Positions 41,401 through 52,320 are shown, numbered from the stretch's first letter. The stretch is 64,000 nucleotides of DNA from Prorocentrum cordatum (GCA_963575745.1 CAUYUJ010018727.1:633393-697392), one strand, 5' to 3'. Program-made: numbers and translations. The notes: generated from the letters alone by a model not told the origin.

Positions 41401-42040
41401 TGGCAACTACCCGATAACCACGGACAGCCACCAGCGGCGCCAGCTGCAGCAGTAACCGACACACTTGCACCAGCCGCGCCAGCGGCATCAACGAGGCCAG
41501 CGCGGCTACGTACACCACAACCACTGCGAACTACACCAGGGCAGGCAGACCCAGCCGCCAGCGCCAGCAGTTACGACATGACCCCGGGCTCCCATGGAGA
41601 TCGTAGCAGCTCGCCGAGAGGCGCTGGCAGTTGGACTGCCCACGAACAGGTTTTGGGAAGGCGCGGACGCGCGCGTGGCTGAGGATCCACCACCGCCGTT
41701 TGGGGCACAAGCCGACGCACGGTCACGTGCGAGATTACCAGATTGGTCATGGTTCGATGTGCCAATTAGTTTCCAAAGTTTGCGTAGCTTCGACCTAGCA
41801 GTCGTCGCGAAATAAATACGCAAGCTGCATCACCGATGACATCACGCCACGGAACCGAAGATTTCTAGATGAGACTCACTTTCCGAAGGTGGATGGGTCT
41901 TGACAGCGTGCGCTTTTACTTGTTTCAGGTAGTCTGCGATTCATGCCGTGAACGCAAGGTTTGTGAGCAAGCCTGGCAAAGCCGTTATACCATCCGTCTG
42001 TCAGTCCCCCAGGCCGCTTCAACGAAAAAGCCGAATGAGA
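41401..42040. other. No gene recognised
   Basis: GC-rich CAGCGGCGCCAG-type repeats, then a shift to lower GC from about 41800. Confidence 0.4.
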
Positions 42041-42041
42041 T

Positions 42042-42947
42042 GTGATGTTCTACAAATTCCATATCGTATTCCACATTAGTAGTTGTTGTTTTCGAGTGGC
42101 CACTGGACAACAGGTGTCTGACAAGACAATACACAGCATTCTGGGCGCCTACCATTGTGTGTTCGATGCGGCATGGACCTGCCATCGTCTTGTGTTCAGA
42201 TGGCCAGGAGGCTTTGAACAACGACGCAGCCAGGCCAAGGCCGTCCTTAAATCAACAGGCGCCGAGCTCCGTCTGAGAGCGCGTGATCAGCTCGCCACTA
42301 CCATCGAAGCAAGAAGCGGCATCTTTCGACGCACGCTTCACGTCATGAAAGAAAAACTCAACAGGCACACAATACCTCTTGCGTTCACACCGCTATTGCA
42401 CGAAACCATGTGTGTGAGCACTGCGCTCACTTTCTCCCATGGCGTATCGCCGAACCAAGCTCTAAACGGGCAACTGCCTGCATGCACCACATGTCTTCCA
42501 ACGATTGACCACGATCAGGGTCAGCAAACTTTTGAACGCATTCGCGAACAACGGATCAGGGATATCAGCATTGAGGTTATCACGTAGGCCGTTGCAGTAG
42601 GCACGAAAGCTACACCACTTGTCCAAATTCTTGACAAGCCAAGAGATATTGTTGACGACAACCAGCCTGCTACAACAAAGGGCCACTGGAAAGGCTGGAA
42701 CGGCCCGTGCCGTCTCGTGAGGAATGGCCCCAGACGGGGCCAAGTTGTGGCACAGGTCGGGGGGGAGAAGTCTTGGTTCAGCACCCGGGCGTACGGCACA
42801 TTGTATGTGGATGCACTCACCATCCGCGATATCGGCTCCGATACCACGGCCTGGCGTACAGTACTAGTCTTTATCGCATCACTAGTTTCGGGGAAGCCTG
42901 CTGTGGCTCTTGGCTCCTTGCCAACGAAGCAAGGATACCTGCGATAG
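42042..42947 (+). pseudogene. Lower-GC retroelement integrase C-terminal fragment
   Basis: One frame with a single TAG at 42585-42587. The first part contains ARSGIFRRTLHVMKEKLNR, then HETMCVSTALTFSHGVSPNQ and ALNGQLPACT. This is the order of the end of a retroelement integrase core (host-chain residues, the G-x-SP-x-Q turn and G-x-x-P). After the stop, TKGHWKGWNGPCRLVRNGPR and GTLYVDA resemble the small GPR/W-G-P module after integrase. Codon usage and GC are clearly lower than in the GC-rich elements elsewhere in the window. Which retroelement class it belongs to is not settled. Confidence 0.5.
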
Positions 42948-42959
42948 ACTACCGCGAGT

Positions 42960-43620
42960 GAGCTATCGCCTAAGGTCCACTTGGCCTTACAATATCTTCG
43001 CAGGAACTATTTTCTGATTCACGCCTTAATCACGTGAGATTGGCCGAAAGCATGCAACGGCTCCTGGCAGCCACTTACGCTAGCACCTGCACGTTGGTCT
43101 ACTACGACAGCGAAATTACCCCACGATTTCACGACTACGAATCCAATGGCGCAGCCCTGAGCATATAGCACATTACTGACATGTCACACGCACAGGTGAT
43201 CCAATGCTCCAAGCCCTCGAAACCGATGGCGGCTTTCGACGCTTCGACGAAGATTGTCCAAGTGCTAAGATCCGGCGGACACGCTGTCACCACCGCGCGG
43301 CCCCGCACAGAAGGAAATCGAACTGGCCCCCCCGAGCCTAACGACAACCGCCGGCCCACCATTTACTAGGAGTGTGGTGGCGACCTCGAGGCGTACACCA
43401 TAGATACCTGGTATACCGAACTACCGGAATAAAAGGAAAATTTCGAGACTACTTCAATGGAGGAACCCGGTACCAACCCAGATGATCTTTGCATCAGGGG
43501 GAGGCACAGAACGATGAGAAAGGATGAGGATGTCATTCCATCGTGTCTAGTTTCCGCATGGACTGGCCACGCCCTTGCGAGGATGATTTTTCTCTTGATT
43601 GTTTGTGGGAGCATTCCAGA
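42960..43620 (+). pseudogene. Further remnant of the lower-GC retroelement
   Basis: Short open pieces such as NHVRLAESMQRLLAATYAST near 43030 and HAQVIQCSKPSKPMAAFD near 43190, broken by stops. They plausibly belong to the interval between integrase and reverse transcriptase, but no catalytic motif was found. Confidence 0.3.
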
Positions 43621-43651
43621 TCATGCGCCGCAAGCGGCACAAGAGAAACCA

Positions 43652-43894
43652 TCTAGACCTCCTAGATGTTGTCGGTGTAGATGGGGTCGGAGGGTCGCGC
43701 CGCATCGCCGATGCATCGACGATGCGGCTCGATGCGGAACCCGATTTTCCCCACGCCGACGTCGCCGATACATCGCCGACGTCGACGCCTCATCGCCGGT
43801 GCATCGCTGATGCATCGGATGCATCGCCGATGTATCGGCGATGCGGCGCGGTCCTCCGACCCCATCTACTCCGACCCCATCTAGGAGGCCTCTA
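43652..43894. mobile_element. Foldback element B, copy 3 (best preserved)
   Basis: Ends TCTAGACCTCCTAGATG and CATCTAGGAGGCCTCTA. A second nested pair is GGTCGGAGGGTCGCGCC / GGCGCGGTCCTCCGACC. The interior is CGATGCATCG blocks around CCCGATTTTCCCCACG. No ORF. Confidence 0.85.
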
Positions 43895-44700
43895 CACCAG
43901 GAACAGGCCACGCGGTGCAATTGTCCATGAGGGAGTTGCCCAGTTGGCGAGAGACCTCATGAGAGAGGCCCCAGAGGCCTCAGTAAAGGCTGCGAATTTC
44001 CCATGGTCAGGGGGCTTTCATATCTATATCATTTTTGTTTTCAGTCCCAGGCTTTCGTGATCAATATTGTTGTGCAAACGCAGTCCGATGTTGGGCTCAA
44101 ATCATTGCCAAGGCCCAAAGAAAAACCCAAGAGGGATCCCCCCCCACGAAGGACACAACATGTCCCCCGTAACGGCCCAACGATGATCCAAGATCAGTGG
44201 GACCGCGAAAAAGGCCCCAAGGGACGCTTAAATCTGCTCCAGACGGCCCCGTTTCCACGATTGCATTACAGCAGTAGCAGTCGCCACTGCAATAGTAGCA
44301 GCAGCACCACCGAGCGATGGAGAGCCGCGGGTGGAGTAAATCAAGCAGGAGGAGCGGCGACGATTCAGAAGAGAAAGAGGAGGAGCAACAGACGGCGAAT
44401 GAGGACGGGACCGATGAAGCAATAAGATATTATATAAGTGTACGTCGCAATGTTGTGTTGTGCCGTGGTCTTCTTCTTGCATCCTCATTTCTTGCCGCCT
44501 CTCATCATTTGTTGTCTGCCTCTCCTGTGATCCCAGCCTGAGGGCGACGCCTGGTGCCTCGCTCCCAACAGACCCAGCCTCCTCACACGATCGCTGTTTT
44601 GCAGACACATCTCGAGAAAGTCCACGGCTGACATCCACAAAGACCCATGCGACTACCACCTGGCAACGGGTTGTATGAGTTGGCGAGGCTCGAACCGAAG
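43895..44700. other. Intronic sequence, no gene recognised
   Basis: AGCAGTAGCAG and GAGGAG short repeats at 44270-44390. No domain. Confidence 0.4.
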
Positions 44701-44839
44701 CGCGCGAAAGGCGCGCGCGCGTGCATCTAGTACATACATGCACACTCAAACGATCTCCCGCGCAAGCCCTCGCTCGCGCGCCGAAGGAGCGGAGTGTATT
44801 GCACCGCCCCGCGGGAGAGGCCCCTTCCCCCCGGCGCGG

Positions 44840-44970
44840 CGCCGAAAACGACGATGACGACCGCAAGAATGGCCAGGACGACGACGACGATGCCATCGGC
44901 GGCGACGACGACGACGCGGCAGTACAGCGGCGACGGCGCCGACGGCGACAACGACGAAGACGACGACGTG
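44840..44970. repeat. (GAC)n-rich trinucleotide repeat
   Basis: GACGACGAC with GGC and CGC interruptions. Confidence 0.65.
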
Positions 44971-45344
44971 TCCTCGTTTTGGGGTGTTGTCTGCGCTTCT
45001 GGAGACTCCCGCATCCCGGATGACTTGCCAGGATGGATTATGGCAGGAGTCCGTGGACCGATCTCGAGCGGATTTAGGAAGAGGGGACGAAGGAGGAGGA
45101 CTTGAGCAAACCCAAAATGTATCAACAGAGTTGCAATATACCCTCCCGTCCTAAGGCTCCTCAGTGGCCCCTACAAGTTGGAGGTTGGAGTGCGAGATCG
45201 AAGTGCGCCAGATTCCCCTGGCAGGTACATCGGTTCTGGTTTCGGCTCGTGTGGTGACATGCGTGCGGGCGGGGCGGGGGCTGCGGCAGGGCCGGAGAGG
45301 TCCCTGTGTTCTTCCCCTCCGGTCGAGCGGTGGCCCCCGCGCGG

Positions 45345-45565
45345 TTGCCTTGGTGGTTGTCCCATGGTTTGTGTTGGCATTGTCCCGTGGTTTTCCTACG
45401 GTGGTCCAGCACTTGTTCCGTTGTTGTCTGTTTTGTCTTGTGGTTGCTCCCTGGTTATTTTGTGCGTGTACAGCGGTTGTTTCGTGATTGTCCCGTGGTT
45501 GGTCCGATGGTTGCCTTACGGTTGTCCCGTGGCAGTTGCGGGCTTGTCGAGTGTCCCGTGGATGT
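45345..45565. repeat. Degenerate TTGTCCCGTGGTT minisatellite
   Basis: About ten TTGTCCCGTGGTT-like units, 13-20 bases apart. Confidence 0.55.
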
Positions 45566-45834
45566 TCGTGGTTGGCCCAGGCGCCGCGCTCCTGCTCTGG
45601 TCCACGCTCGTTGCGGGCATGCTGGCCAGGACACGGCCAGGGGCGGCGCGCCCCTGCACACAGGCCGCGCCCAGCGTCGACCCGCTGTTCGCACGGGGCT
45701 GCGTGCGCGGAGCCCCGGCTCATCGACGCGGGGATCGACGGTGCCAACCTGCGGCAGTCTGAGGCGGCGCTCCGCGGCGGACGATCTGCGGACGAGAGAG
45801 AGCGGCCAGCCTCGCGGCGCCGCGCGACGGCAGG

Positions 45835-45945
45835 CAGAACGAGGCGTGCGACTGCAGGACGGTGGCGGACGGCTTCGAGGACGCCATCCTCGCGGAGCCC
45901 GCTCGATCCTCATGGGATGTGCTGTGCGGCTGTTGCGCTGGGTAT
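45835..45945 (+). CDS. Candidate exon of unknown protein
   Basis: After GGCAG acceptor-like sequence one frame reads NEACDCRTVADGFEDAILAE followed by PARSSWDVLCGCC. Balanced amino-acid composition and a Cys pattern distinguish it from surrounding low-complexity frames. No family is recognised. If real, it would be nested in the PPPDE intron. Confidence 0.22.
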
Positions 45946-46464
45946 TCCCAGTCGCCAGGCGCTCCTAGGCGCTGCCAAGCGCTGTCAAGTGCTCCCAAGC
46001 TTCGGAGCCCTGCGGGCTGCGGAGGGAGCACCCGGGCACCGAGGCGCAGGGCTGGGGTTCCAGCCGCCAATGGGCGCGGAGCGAGCGCGGGAGCCGCGGC
46101 CTGCGGGGCGCGGCCCGGGGGTGGAGCTCCCCAAGGAGGGCGCGAGGGCGGCTGGCTTGGCGCAGGAGTGCGCCCGAGGGCCGAGGGCCGAGGGCCGCCA
46201 AGAGCAACCGAGGGCCGAGGGCCGCCAAGTACTTCAAGGGGGGCAGAGAGAGAGCTCGCCGTGCGTGCGGAAAGGTTCTGAGCAGAGGCACTCGATGGGT
46301 TCCCAGCGGCCGGCGATGGCCCCGGCGTTGTCGGTGTCGGCAGCGCTCCCGAAACGAGCGAGACCCGAACCCTTCGCGGCCCAGGGGAGGCCCCCTGGTC
46401 TTTGTGCCCCCTTCCTCCTTCCTCGCCTCCACATCCTTCTCGTCCTCCCCCATCATCGTCATCG

Positions 46465-46483
46465 TCATCGTCAGCATCATCAG

Positions 46484-46559
<76 letters not shown>

Positions 46560-46560
46560 T
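46465..46560. repeat. (TCA)n microsatellite
   Basis: Pure ATC/TCA run of about 30 units. Poly-His, poly-Met, poly-Ser and poly-Ile frames across it are artefacts. Confidence 0.95.
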
Positions 46561-46599
46561 TTCTCCCTTCCTCCGCTCCCGCTCGCTGTCGCTGTAGAT

Positions 46600-47740
46600 G
46601 TGTGGGGCCATCATAATCACCAGCATCATCCTCACCGTCGCAATGCCGACTTCATCGCAGCCGTTATCATCACTCTTGTCATCTTGAACCCCGTCGTTGG
46701 GATCACTGCGACTGGTCATGCCAGGGGTATGTTGGAGGTCTCTCGGGGGCCTCTTGGGGATGGTCAACATGCAGATTCGAGTTCCCTTCTATTCGGCCTT
46801 TGACTGGGCGCGGTCCAGGGGACCGGGGAACCTCCACGGCCGATGGTTCAGTGTTTCGGGCCATTTTTGGGGGGGCCGACCCGAGCGCCTCCAAGATTAC
46901 CCAAGATGCTCTCAGGAGGGTCTCAGAACGGACCATGCCATGTTGGACTGCGCGGAATTCCGACCACGCTTTTGAGGTCTCTGAATACAAAGCACGCGAG
47001 CCGTCCCAGGAGCGCCCAGAAGCACCCAACAGCGCCTGGAGTTCTGCGATCGGGGGGCCATTAGTTCTGCATGCTTGCAGAATCATCAAGGTTCCGTACT
47101 CCCAAAAAAAAGCCCGGTAGATCCGTACTTATTGTTTTTGTTCAGAACCCTAGCGTCTTCTGGAATATTGAAGGAATCTTGGAATTCTGTACAAATCCCA
47201 CAGCGTCCACAGGATTCCCGCTAGTCCCCCAAGGACTTGTTCTTAGCTATCCTGGCGGTTTTCCATGGAATCCAAAGGGTTCTCGATGGATTCCGATCGG
47301 AATTCCTTGGGGTTTTGGCGGGTTTTCGAGTCCGCGTCTGCCGATGTCCTACGGAATCCAGAGGATGTCGCTGGGTGTTCCGGAGGGACACTGAAGCATC
47401 CCTCTGCGCGAGTTGCTCGGCGGACTCCGCCCTCTTGTGCCTCGAGGCGCCACTCATCTCGGAGGGGGACACCCGCCGATGCGACGCAGCTCCCCCGCCA
47501 GAGCCTCCCGCCCGCGCGGCGCCCAGTCTGGCCGCGTGGCGCCATCCCCTTCGCGAAGCGAGGCCCCTTGCCCAGATCGCAGAGAAATGACCCCCGTGGA
47601 TGCGACGCACCACTGCCCCCCCCCTCCTGCTAGGGCCCCGCGCGGGGGTGAGAGTCCGTGACGGAAGTTCCCCCTCGGGTGCAGGGGGGCTTGGGACTTG
47701 GGCGGCGCGAGCGCGCCTTCGAGAATTGACCGGCCCCTCC
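46600..47740. other. Intronic sequence, no gene recognised
   Basis: Contains GGAATTC/TGGAATCC-like degenerate repeats at 47160-47350. Frames show no domain. Confidence 0.4.
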
Positions 47741-47744
47741 TCCT

Positions 47745-47965
47745 CCGCCTCCTCTTCCCACTCCCATTCCCACTCCCACTCCCACTCCCACTCCCGCTCC
47801 TACTACAAGTCCTCCTCCTCCTCCTCCTCCTCCTCCTCCTCCTCCTCCTCCTCCTCCTCCTCCTCCTTACTAGTCCTCCTCCGCATCCACATCCGCATCC
47901 GCATCCTCCTCCTCATCCCCCTCCTCCTCCTCCTCCTCCTCCTCCGCCTCCTCCTCCTCCTCTCT
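47745..47965. repeat. (CACTCC)n and (TCC)n array before exon 4
   Basis: CACTCC hexamers then TCC. The pyrimidine-rich strand leads directly into the acceptor of PPPDE exon 4 and could serve as its polypyrimidine tract. Confidence 0.85.
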
Positions 47966-47982
47966 ATCCCGGCGCCCGCCAG

Positions 47983-48051
47983 CGAACTCCACTCCTACCG
48001 CGAGTCGATATTCATGGGCGAGACGCGCCTCGGGCGGCACGAGGTCGAGAG
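47983..48051 (+). CDS. PPPDE peptidase-like gene, exon 4
   Basis: After GCCCGCCAG the frame reads ELHSYRESIFMGETRLGRHE followed by VE. H-x-YRESI-x-MG-x-T is the PPPDE segment after the GTGV turn. The segment with the catalytic Cys (NC-x-x-F) should follow in a later exon and was not found before the window ends. The 3' end may be the GC donor at 48052 or the GT at 48044. The adjoining downstream sequence up to MITE-N2 copy 2 is non-coding. Confidence 0.6.
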
Positions 48052-48180
48052 GCGTTCGCGCCCTCCTGGGCCGCCCTTGCCGTGTGCCGCCGTCCTCTGG
48101 GGAGGAGGTTTTGTTGCTGGAGCCCTGCTGGCGATGCATCTCCCCACATGCCACGTGGCCGTCTGTCAATCTTGGACGGG

Positions 48181-48347
48181 TACACCTCAGGCGATGCTCA
48201 AGAAAACTTACATTTTCGGCCAGAGTCTCAATATTCTTAATGTTTCAATTGAATTCCTAAGATTTTGATAGAAATTCTGGGTTTTATTAAAATTCTGAGA
48301 CTATGAATTTCTTAACCCATGATTTCTTAAGCATTTCGCAGGGTGTA
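48181..48347. mobile_element. MITE-N2, copy 2
   Basis: 167 bp, same ends TACACCTCAGGCGATGCTCA and TAAGCATTTCGCAGGGTGTA as copy 1, with high identity inside (CGGCCAGAGTCT, TGAGACTATGAATTTCT). Confidence 0.8.
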
Positions 48348-48469
48348 CGCTGCAGAAGGTGCCACACATCCGCGCCTCGTGTCGGTTCTCCCGCACACGG
48401 GAGCCGCACGCCTCACGAAGCATTGGAGATTGGCACCGGCGCAGGAGCGACGTCGGGGGGGATTGGGAA

Positions 48470-48527
48470 GCGGAGGAGGAGGAAGGAGGAGGAGGAGGAA
48501 GAGGAGGAGGAGGAGGAGGAGGAGAGT
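48470..48527. repeat. (GGA)n microsatellite
   Basis: GGA array with AAG interruptions. Confidence 0.85.
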
Positions 48528-48539
48528 AGGATACGCCCC

Positions 48540-49105
48540 CCCCTGCATCCTCCAGTTCTGGAACTGTGGGGGGCTCCACGCGGCCACGTCTGGGCGCCTC
48601 GGCCAGCGGAGGGGAGGGAGGAGGGAGGCGGCGCGCGCAAAAGCGCGAGGGGACCCGCGCTCCGCTCGGCGCCGGAGCGCGCGAATCTGGGAGACCCACG
48701 GATCCAGGCATCCGACGATGTGTTGTATCAGTCAGAGGGCCCCTGACCTTGAGATTTGGGTGCCGAATACGTTTTGCACCGGGCGGCTTCGCTGGGTTTC
48801 GGGCAGCCCGACTCGAGAACGGCAGCAGGAAGTTGAGGCCGAGGGGCCCAGTCATGATTTCTCACGATGCAGCCGTTCTGTTGCGCGTCGTCGGATCTCA
48901 GGGGCCGCCTCGACCAGACCAGGGAGAGGCAGGCGCCGCTGGACCCCTCGGTGGCCTCGGAGAGAAGTCTTCTTGGAAGCACGTGCCCCGTCGGAGGCGC
49001 CGCGGCTGCCTTCGGCGCGGTGGCTGTGTCCGAGCTCTCGCGAGGGAGCTCGGTGAGAACAAGTCTCGGTATCGGGCGGTCCAGGTTTTCCTGGATCTGG
49101 CAGGT
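48540..49105. other. No gene recognised
   Basis: Open frames on both strands without a domain. The expected PPPDE Cys exon was looked for here and not found. Confidence 0.4.
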
Positions 49106-49109
49106 TCGC

Positions 49110-49240
49110 GCCGTGTCGGCGCGGCGGCAACCCCAGCGCGGACGTTCAAAGATTGAACGCATCCTGTGGTCAGGGTTGGCCGACATCGAGCGATCTGCGC
49201 CATCGGAAAGACGCGACCGCTCAAGGTTGACAGGTCCCCA
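49110..49240. repeat. Dispersed repeat family E, copy 3
   Basis: AAAGATTGAACGCATCC, GGCCGACATCGAGCGATCTG and CGCCATCGGAAAGACGCG, in the order of the 25320 and 28185 copies. Confidence 0.65.
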
Positions 49241-49354
49241 ATTCAAAACTCGTCAATATACGTTGCATGTGTTGGTCTGCGCCCGCCCTGCCACCGCGAA
49301 CCATCGTCTTCCGTGGTTTGCACCCGTGCGCGTGCGGGTATGTGGAACATGTAA

Positions 49355-50010
49355 AGTGTGTGTGTGTGTGTGTGCGTGTGTGTGTGAGTGTGTGTGTGTG
49401 TGGGGGGGGGGGGAGTGTGTGGGGGGGGAGTATGTGGGTTGAGTGTGTGTGTGTGTGTGCGTTTGTCTGTGTGCGTGTGTGTATGTGTGTATGTATGTGT
49501 GTGTCTGTATGTGTGAGTACGAGTGTGTGTGTGTGCGTGTGCGTGTGCGTGTGCGTGTGCGTGTGGTGTGTTTGGGGTGTGTGTGTGTGTGGTGTGTGTG
49601 GTGTGTGTGGTGTGTGTGCCGGTGTGTGCCGGTGTGTGCCGGTGTGTGTGTGTTGTGTGTGTGCGTGTGTGTGTCGGGGGGTCGGGGTGGGGAGGGAGTG
49701 GGTGGTTGGGGGGGGTGCGTGTGGGGTGGGAGTGGATGTGGGTGTGCGTGCAAGTGCAAGTGCGTGTTCGTGTGCGTTTGCGTGTGCGTGTGCGTGTGCG
49801 TGTGCGTGTGCGGGTGCGGGCGCGTGTGCGTGTGCGTGTGCGTGTGCGTGTGCGTGTGCGTGTGCGTGCGTGTGTGTGTGTGTGTGCGTGTGCGTGTGCG
49901 AGTGTGTGTGTGTGTGGGTGGGTGGGTGTGGGTGTGGGTGTGGGTGTTGGTGTGGCTGCAGGTGTGGGTGCGGGTGCGGATGCGGTTGTGGGTGCGGGTT
50001 CGGGTGCGAC
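49355..50010. repeat. 650-bp (TG)n / (TGCG)n array
   Basis: Alternating purine-pyrimidine TG, TGCG and GGTG units with short G runs. All long frames here are Cys/Val or His/Thr low complexity. Confidence 0.95.
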
Positions 50011-50229
50011 TCCACATGACGGGCATTTCCCAGCAGCGACATTTGTACCAGCTTGAATGAAACATGTAAGGCTGGGATTCAGCAGCCAACTTTTTGTGGT
50101 TGGATGGGTATTGTGCCGTACCGTGCCGTGGTGGCGTGCCGTGGTTTCGTGTCAATAGTGCCGTTCCGGGTGTATTGTCCAACCCAATGTTTGCGATTGT
50201 TGTTCGGGCGCGGGGGTCCGAATAGTTAT

Positions 50230-50470
50230 GCCCTTAGCTATGCTGTGCTCGGCCGTGGCCTTCACAGGACCCCGACCGAGCCTGGCCGGTTGCGTGCGGC
50301 CGGTTCGGTCGCTGGCATGCGGTGGCATGCGGTCTCGGTTGCGTGCGTCGCGGCCGGTTGCATGCGGTCGGCTCGGTTGTGTCGTTGCTTCCCTCTCGGC
50401 CGTTTCCGGCAGACTCGGTCTCGGTCGGGCTCGGCCTCGCTGTCAGCTGAGTCGTCTGTTTTGTTGGCGT
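50230..50470. repeat. Degenerate CGGTTGCGTGCGGTC repeat
   Basis: Recurrent GGCCGGTTGCGTGCGG and GGTCTCGGTTGCGTG units. Confidence 0.5.
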
Positions 50471-50879
50471 TGCCGTCGTGGACGGCCCGTGGCCACTGCA
50501 CGCCTGCCGCCTCCCTGGGCTGATCCTGGCCCACAGTCGAGACGCCGAACAAGCACTGCTCTGGGGTCAGCAGGTGCTCTGGCTTCCGAGCCGCCCCCCA
50601 GATCGACCCCACTGGCCCGGTGACGCCTCGGGCGCCGCCCTTGGCGCGCTCCGCGGGCCAGGGGAGGGGGGCTGGAGCGATCCACTGAATCCAGGGGGAC
50701 CTTCAAAAGTTCATGTTCACGCAGGTGTTCCCCATATCCTGGGTACGGGGCTCTTGCCATTAGTGTCACGCCTCCGGCTCCCCTTACCCCCGCCTGTTCC
50801 TTCTCCCACCCTTCATGCACAGACACTCTCGCACGGAGGTGCGCTCACACTCACGCCCTACCCATATTTATATTCGCTT

Positions 50880-51035
50880 GCTAAGACCCGCTTATATTGC
50901 GACCCATTCAGATTTGTCATACTCAGACTCACTCAGACGCAGACTCACTCATGCTCAGATTCACCCATATTCACTGACAGTAAGACCCACTCACAGAAAG
51001 ACTCACTCATACTCAGGCCCACTCAGAGCTGCTCA
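50880..51035. repeat. (ACTCACTCAGA)n-like minisatellite
   Basis: Ten-base-scale ACTCACTCA, GACTCACTCAT and AGACCCACTCAC units. Confidence 0.7.
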
Positions 51036-51059
51036 CACTGATCATGCATGGCAGTTGGA

Positions 51060-51640
51060 CCACCCAATGGGGAGTTGCCAGGGTGTTTGACACGGGCCCG
51101 TTCGCGCCCAGATCGTTGAGATGTATCGAGCTAAACGCCCATTCGCGGTTGTGGGTGCGTCTCTTTCCAGAGCCCCATAATCACCGCGATATAGTAGGCA
51201 TTGCATATTAACGCCCAAGGGGGAGCCGCCAGGGAGTATGGCACAGGCTTGTCGCGTCCATAGCGAAGCACCCGTTCGCGGCTGTGGACGCATCTCTGGT
51301 TCAGAGATCTATGGTCACTGCAATCTAGCAGGCGTGAAATGGGGACCACCCAAATGGGGAGTTGCCAGGGTGTTTGGCACTGGCCCTTTCGCGCCCAGAT
51401 TGGTGGGACCTCTCGAGTAGAATACCCGTTTGTGGTTGTGGAAGCGATTAACTCTTTTCCTCAGCCACATGATCATCGCGATGAAGCAGGTATGGCATCC
51501 TGGCCTCCCAATGGGGGGGGATAGGTGACACGGGCCTGTGCGCGCCGAGATCCGTGGGCCCTCTCGAGTAGAGACGGGCAATCGTGGCTCTGGGCGCGTT
51601 TCTGCTTAGAGCCTCGTGGTGACCGCGATGCATCAGGCCC
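51060..51640. repeat. Four decayed copies of a 136-158-bp tandem repeat
   Basis: CCCAATGGGGAGTTGCCAGG-like starts at 51064, 51214, 51350 and 51507. Shared downstream landmarks are GCGCCCAGAT and CGTTCGCGGTTGTGG. Confidence 0.75.
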
Positions 51641-51717
51641 AGATCACCCGGGCTTCACAAGAGGGAGTGGCTGAACATGAGGTGCACACGTGCGCGAGGA
51701 GGCGAACATCGTCTACG

Positions 51718-51718
51718 T

Positions 51719-51749
<31 letters not shown>

Positions 51750-51805
51750 AAGACGACGAAAGACGACGACAACGACGACGACGAACGACGACGACGAAGA
51801 CGACG
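51718..51805. repeat. (GAC)n microsatellite
   Basis: Nearly pure GAC/CGA run. Confidence 0.9.
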
Positions 51806-52204
51806 GCAACAACGACTTCAGCATCTCCGCGTCGAGTACGCTTTTTTCTGCTGGAGGCCCGGGGCCCGGGGCCCGGGGCAGGGCCCGGCGTGCGCGCGCG
51901 TGCGCGCCCGTCCAGGGCTCGAGGGGTCGCGCTCGCGCGGCCGCCAGCGTGGGCCCACCCGTGCGCCTGGACGGCGCGCCGCGCGCGCACCCGTCGCGCG
52001 GCCGTGTCCCCGAGGCCGCCTCGACAGGCCCGCCACGGCCGACAGGAGCCGCGAGCCACGCTCGGAGAAGAGGAGGACCGAAGCCACATGTGGACCTCCC
52101 AAGAAGCGGACGGTGGTTTGGTTTTGGGGGGGTTCTTTGAGCTGTCTTGGAGAGTTCCAGCGGGTCTGGGCATCTTGGAGGACTGTGACCACTCCCCCTT
52201 TCAT

Positions 52205-52320
52205 TCGAACCCCGTTCCGCGCGGAGTTCTCGGATCTGCGCTGGGCCACCCTGTCAGCGCCTCGGGCGGCGCCCCGCCCAGGGTCCAGCGCCGAACCGAG
52301 AAATCCGTGCGGCCTTCCAC
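52205..52320. repeat. Dispersed repeat family F, copy 1
   Basis: GGCGGCGCCCCGCCCAGGGT then GAGAAATCCGTGCGG. It resembles 52600-52735 and the inverted copy at 54600-54730. Confidence 0.5.

Noticed and set aside
42462-42847. Minus-strand frames over the lower-GC integrase fragment
   Set aside because: The plus strand carries the recognisable integrase order; the antisense frames have no motif.
45965-46558. Frame beginning with 25 Met codons
   Set aside because: It arises from a (TCA)n microsatellite; the remainder is GC-rich antisense without a domain.
48540-49105. WNCGGLH as the missing PPPDE catalytic-Cys exon
   Set aside because: The residues around the Cys do not fit the NC-x-x-F pattern, and there is no acceptor in register.
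49221-50182. Cys/Val-rich and His/Thr-rich frames of 170-310 residues
   Set aside because: They are translations of TG/CA dinucleotide sequence.
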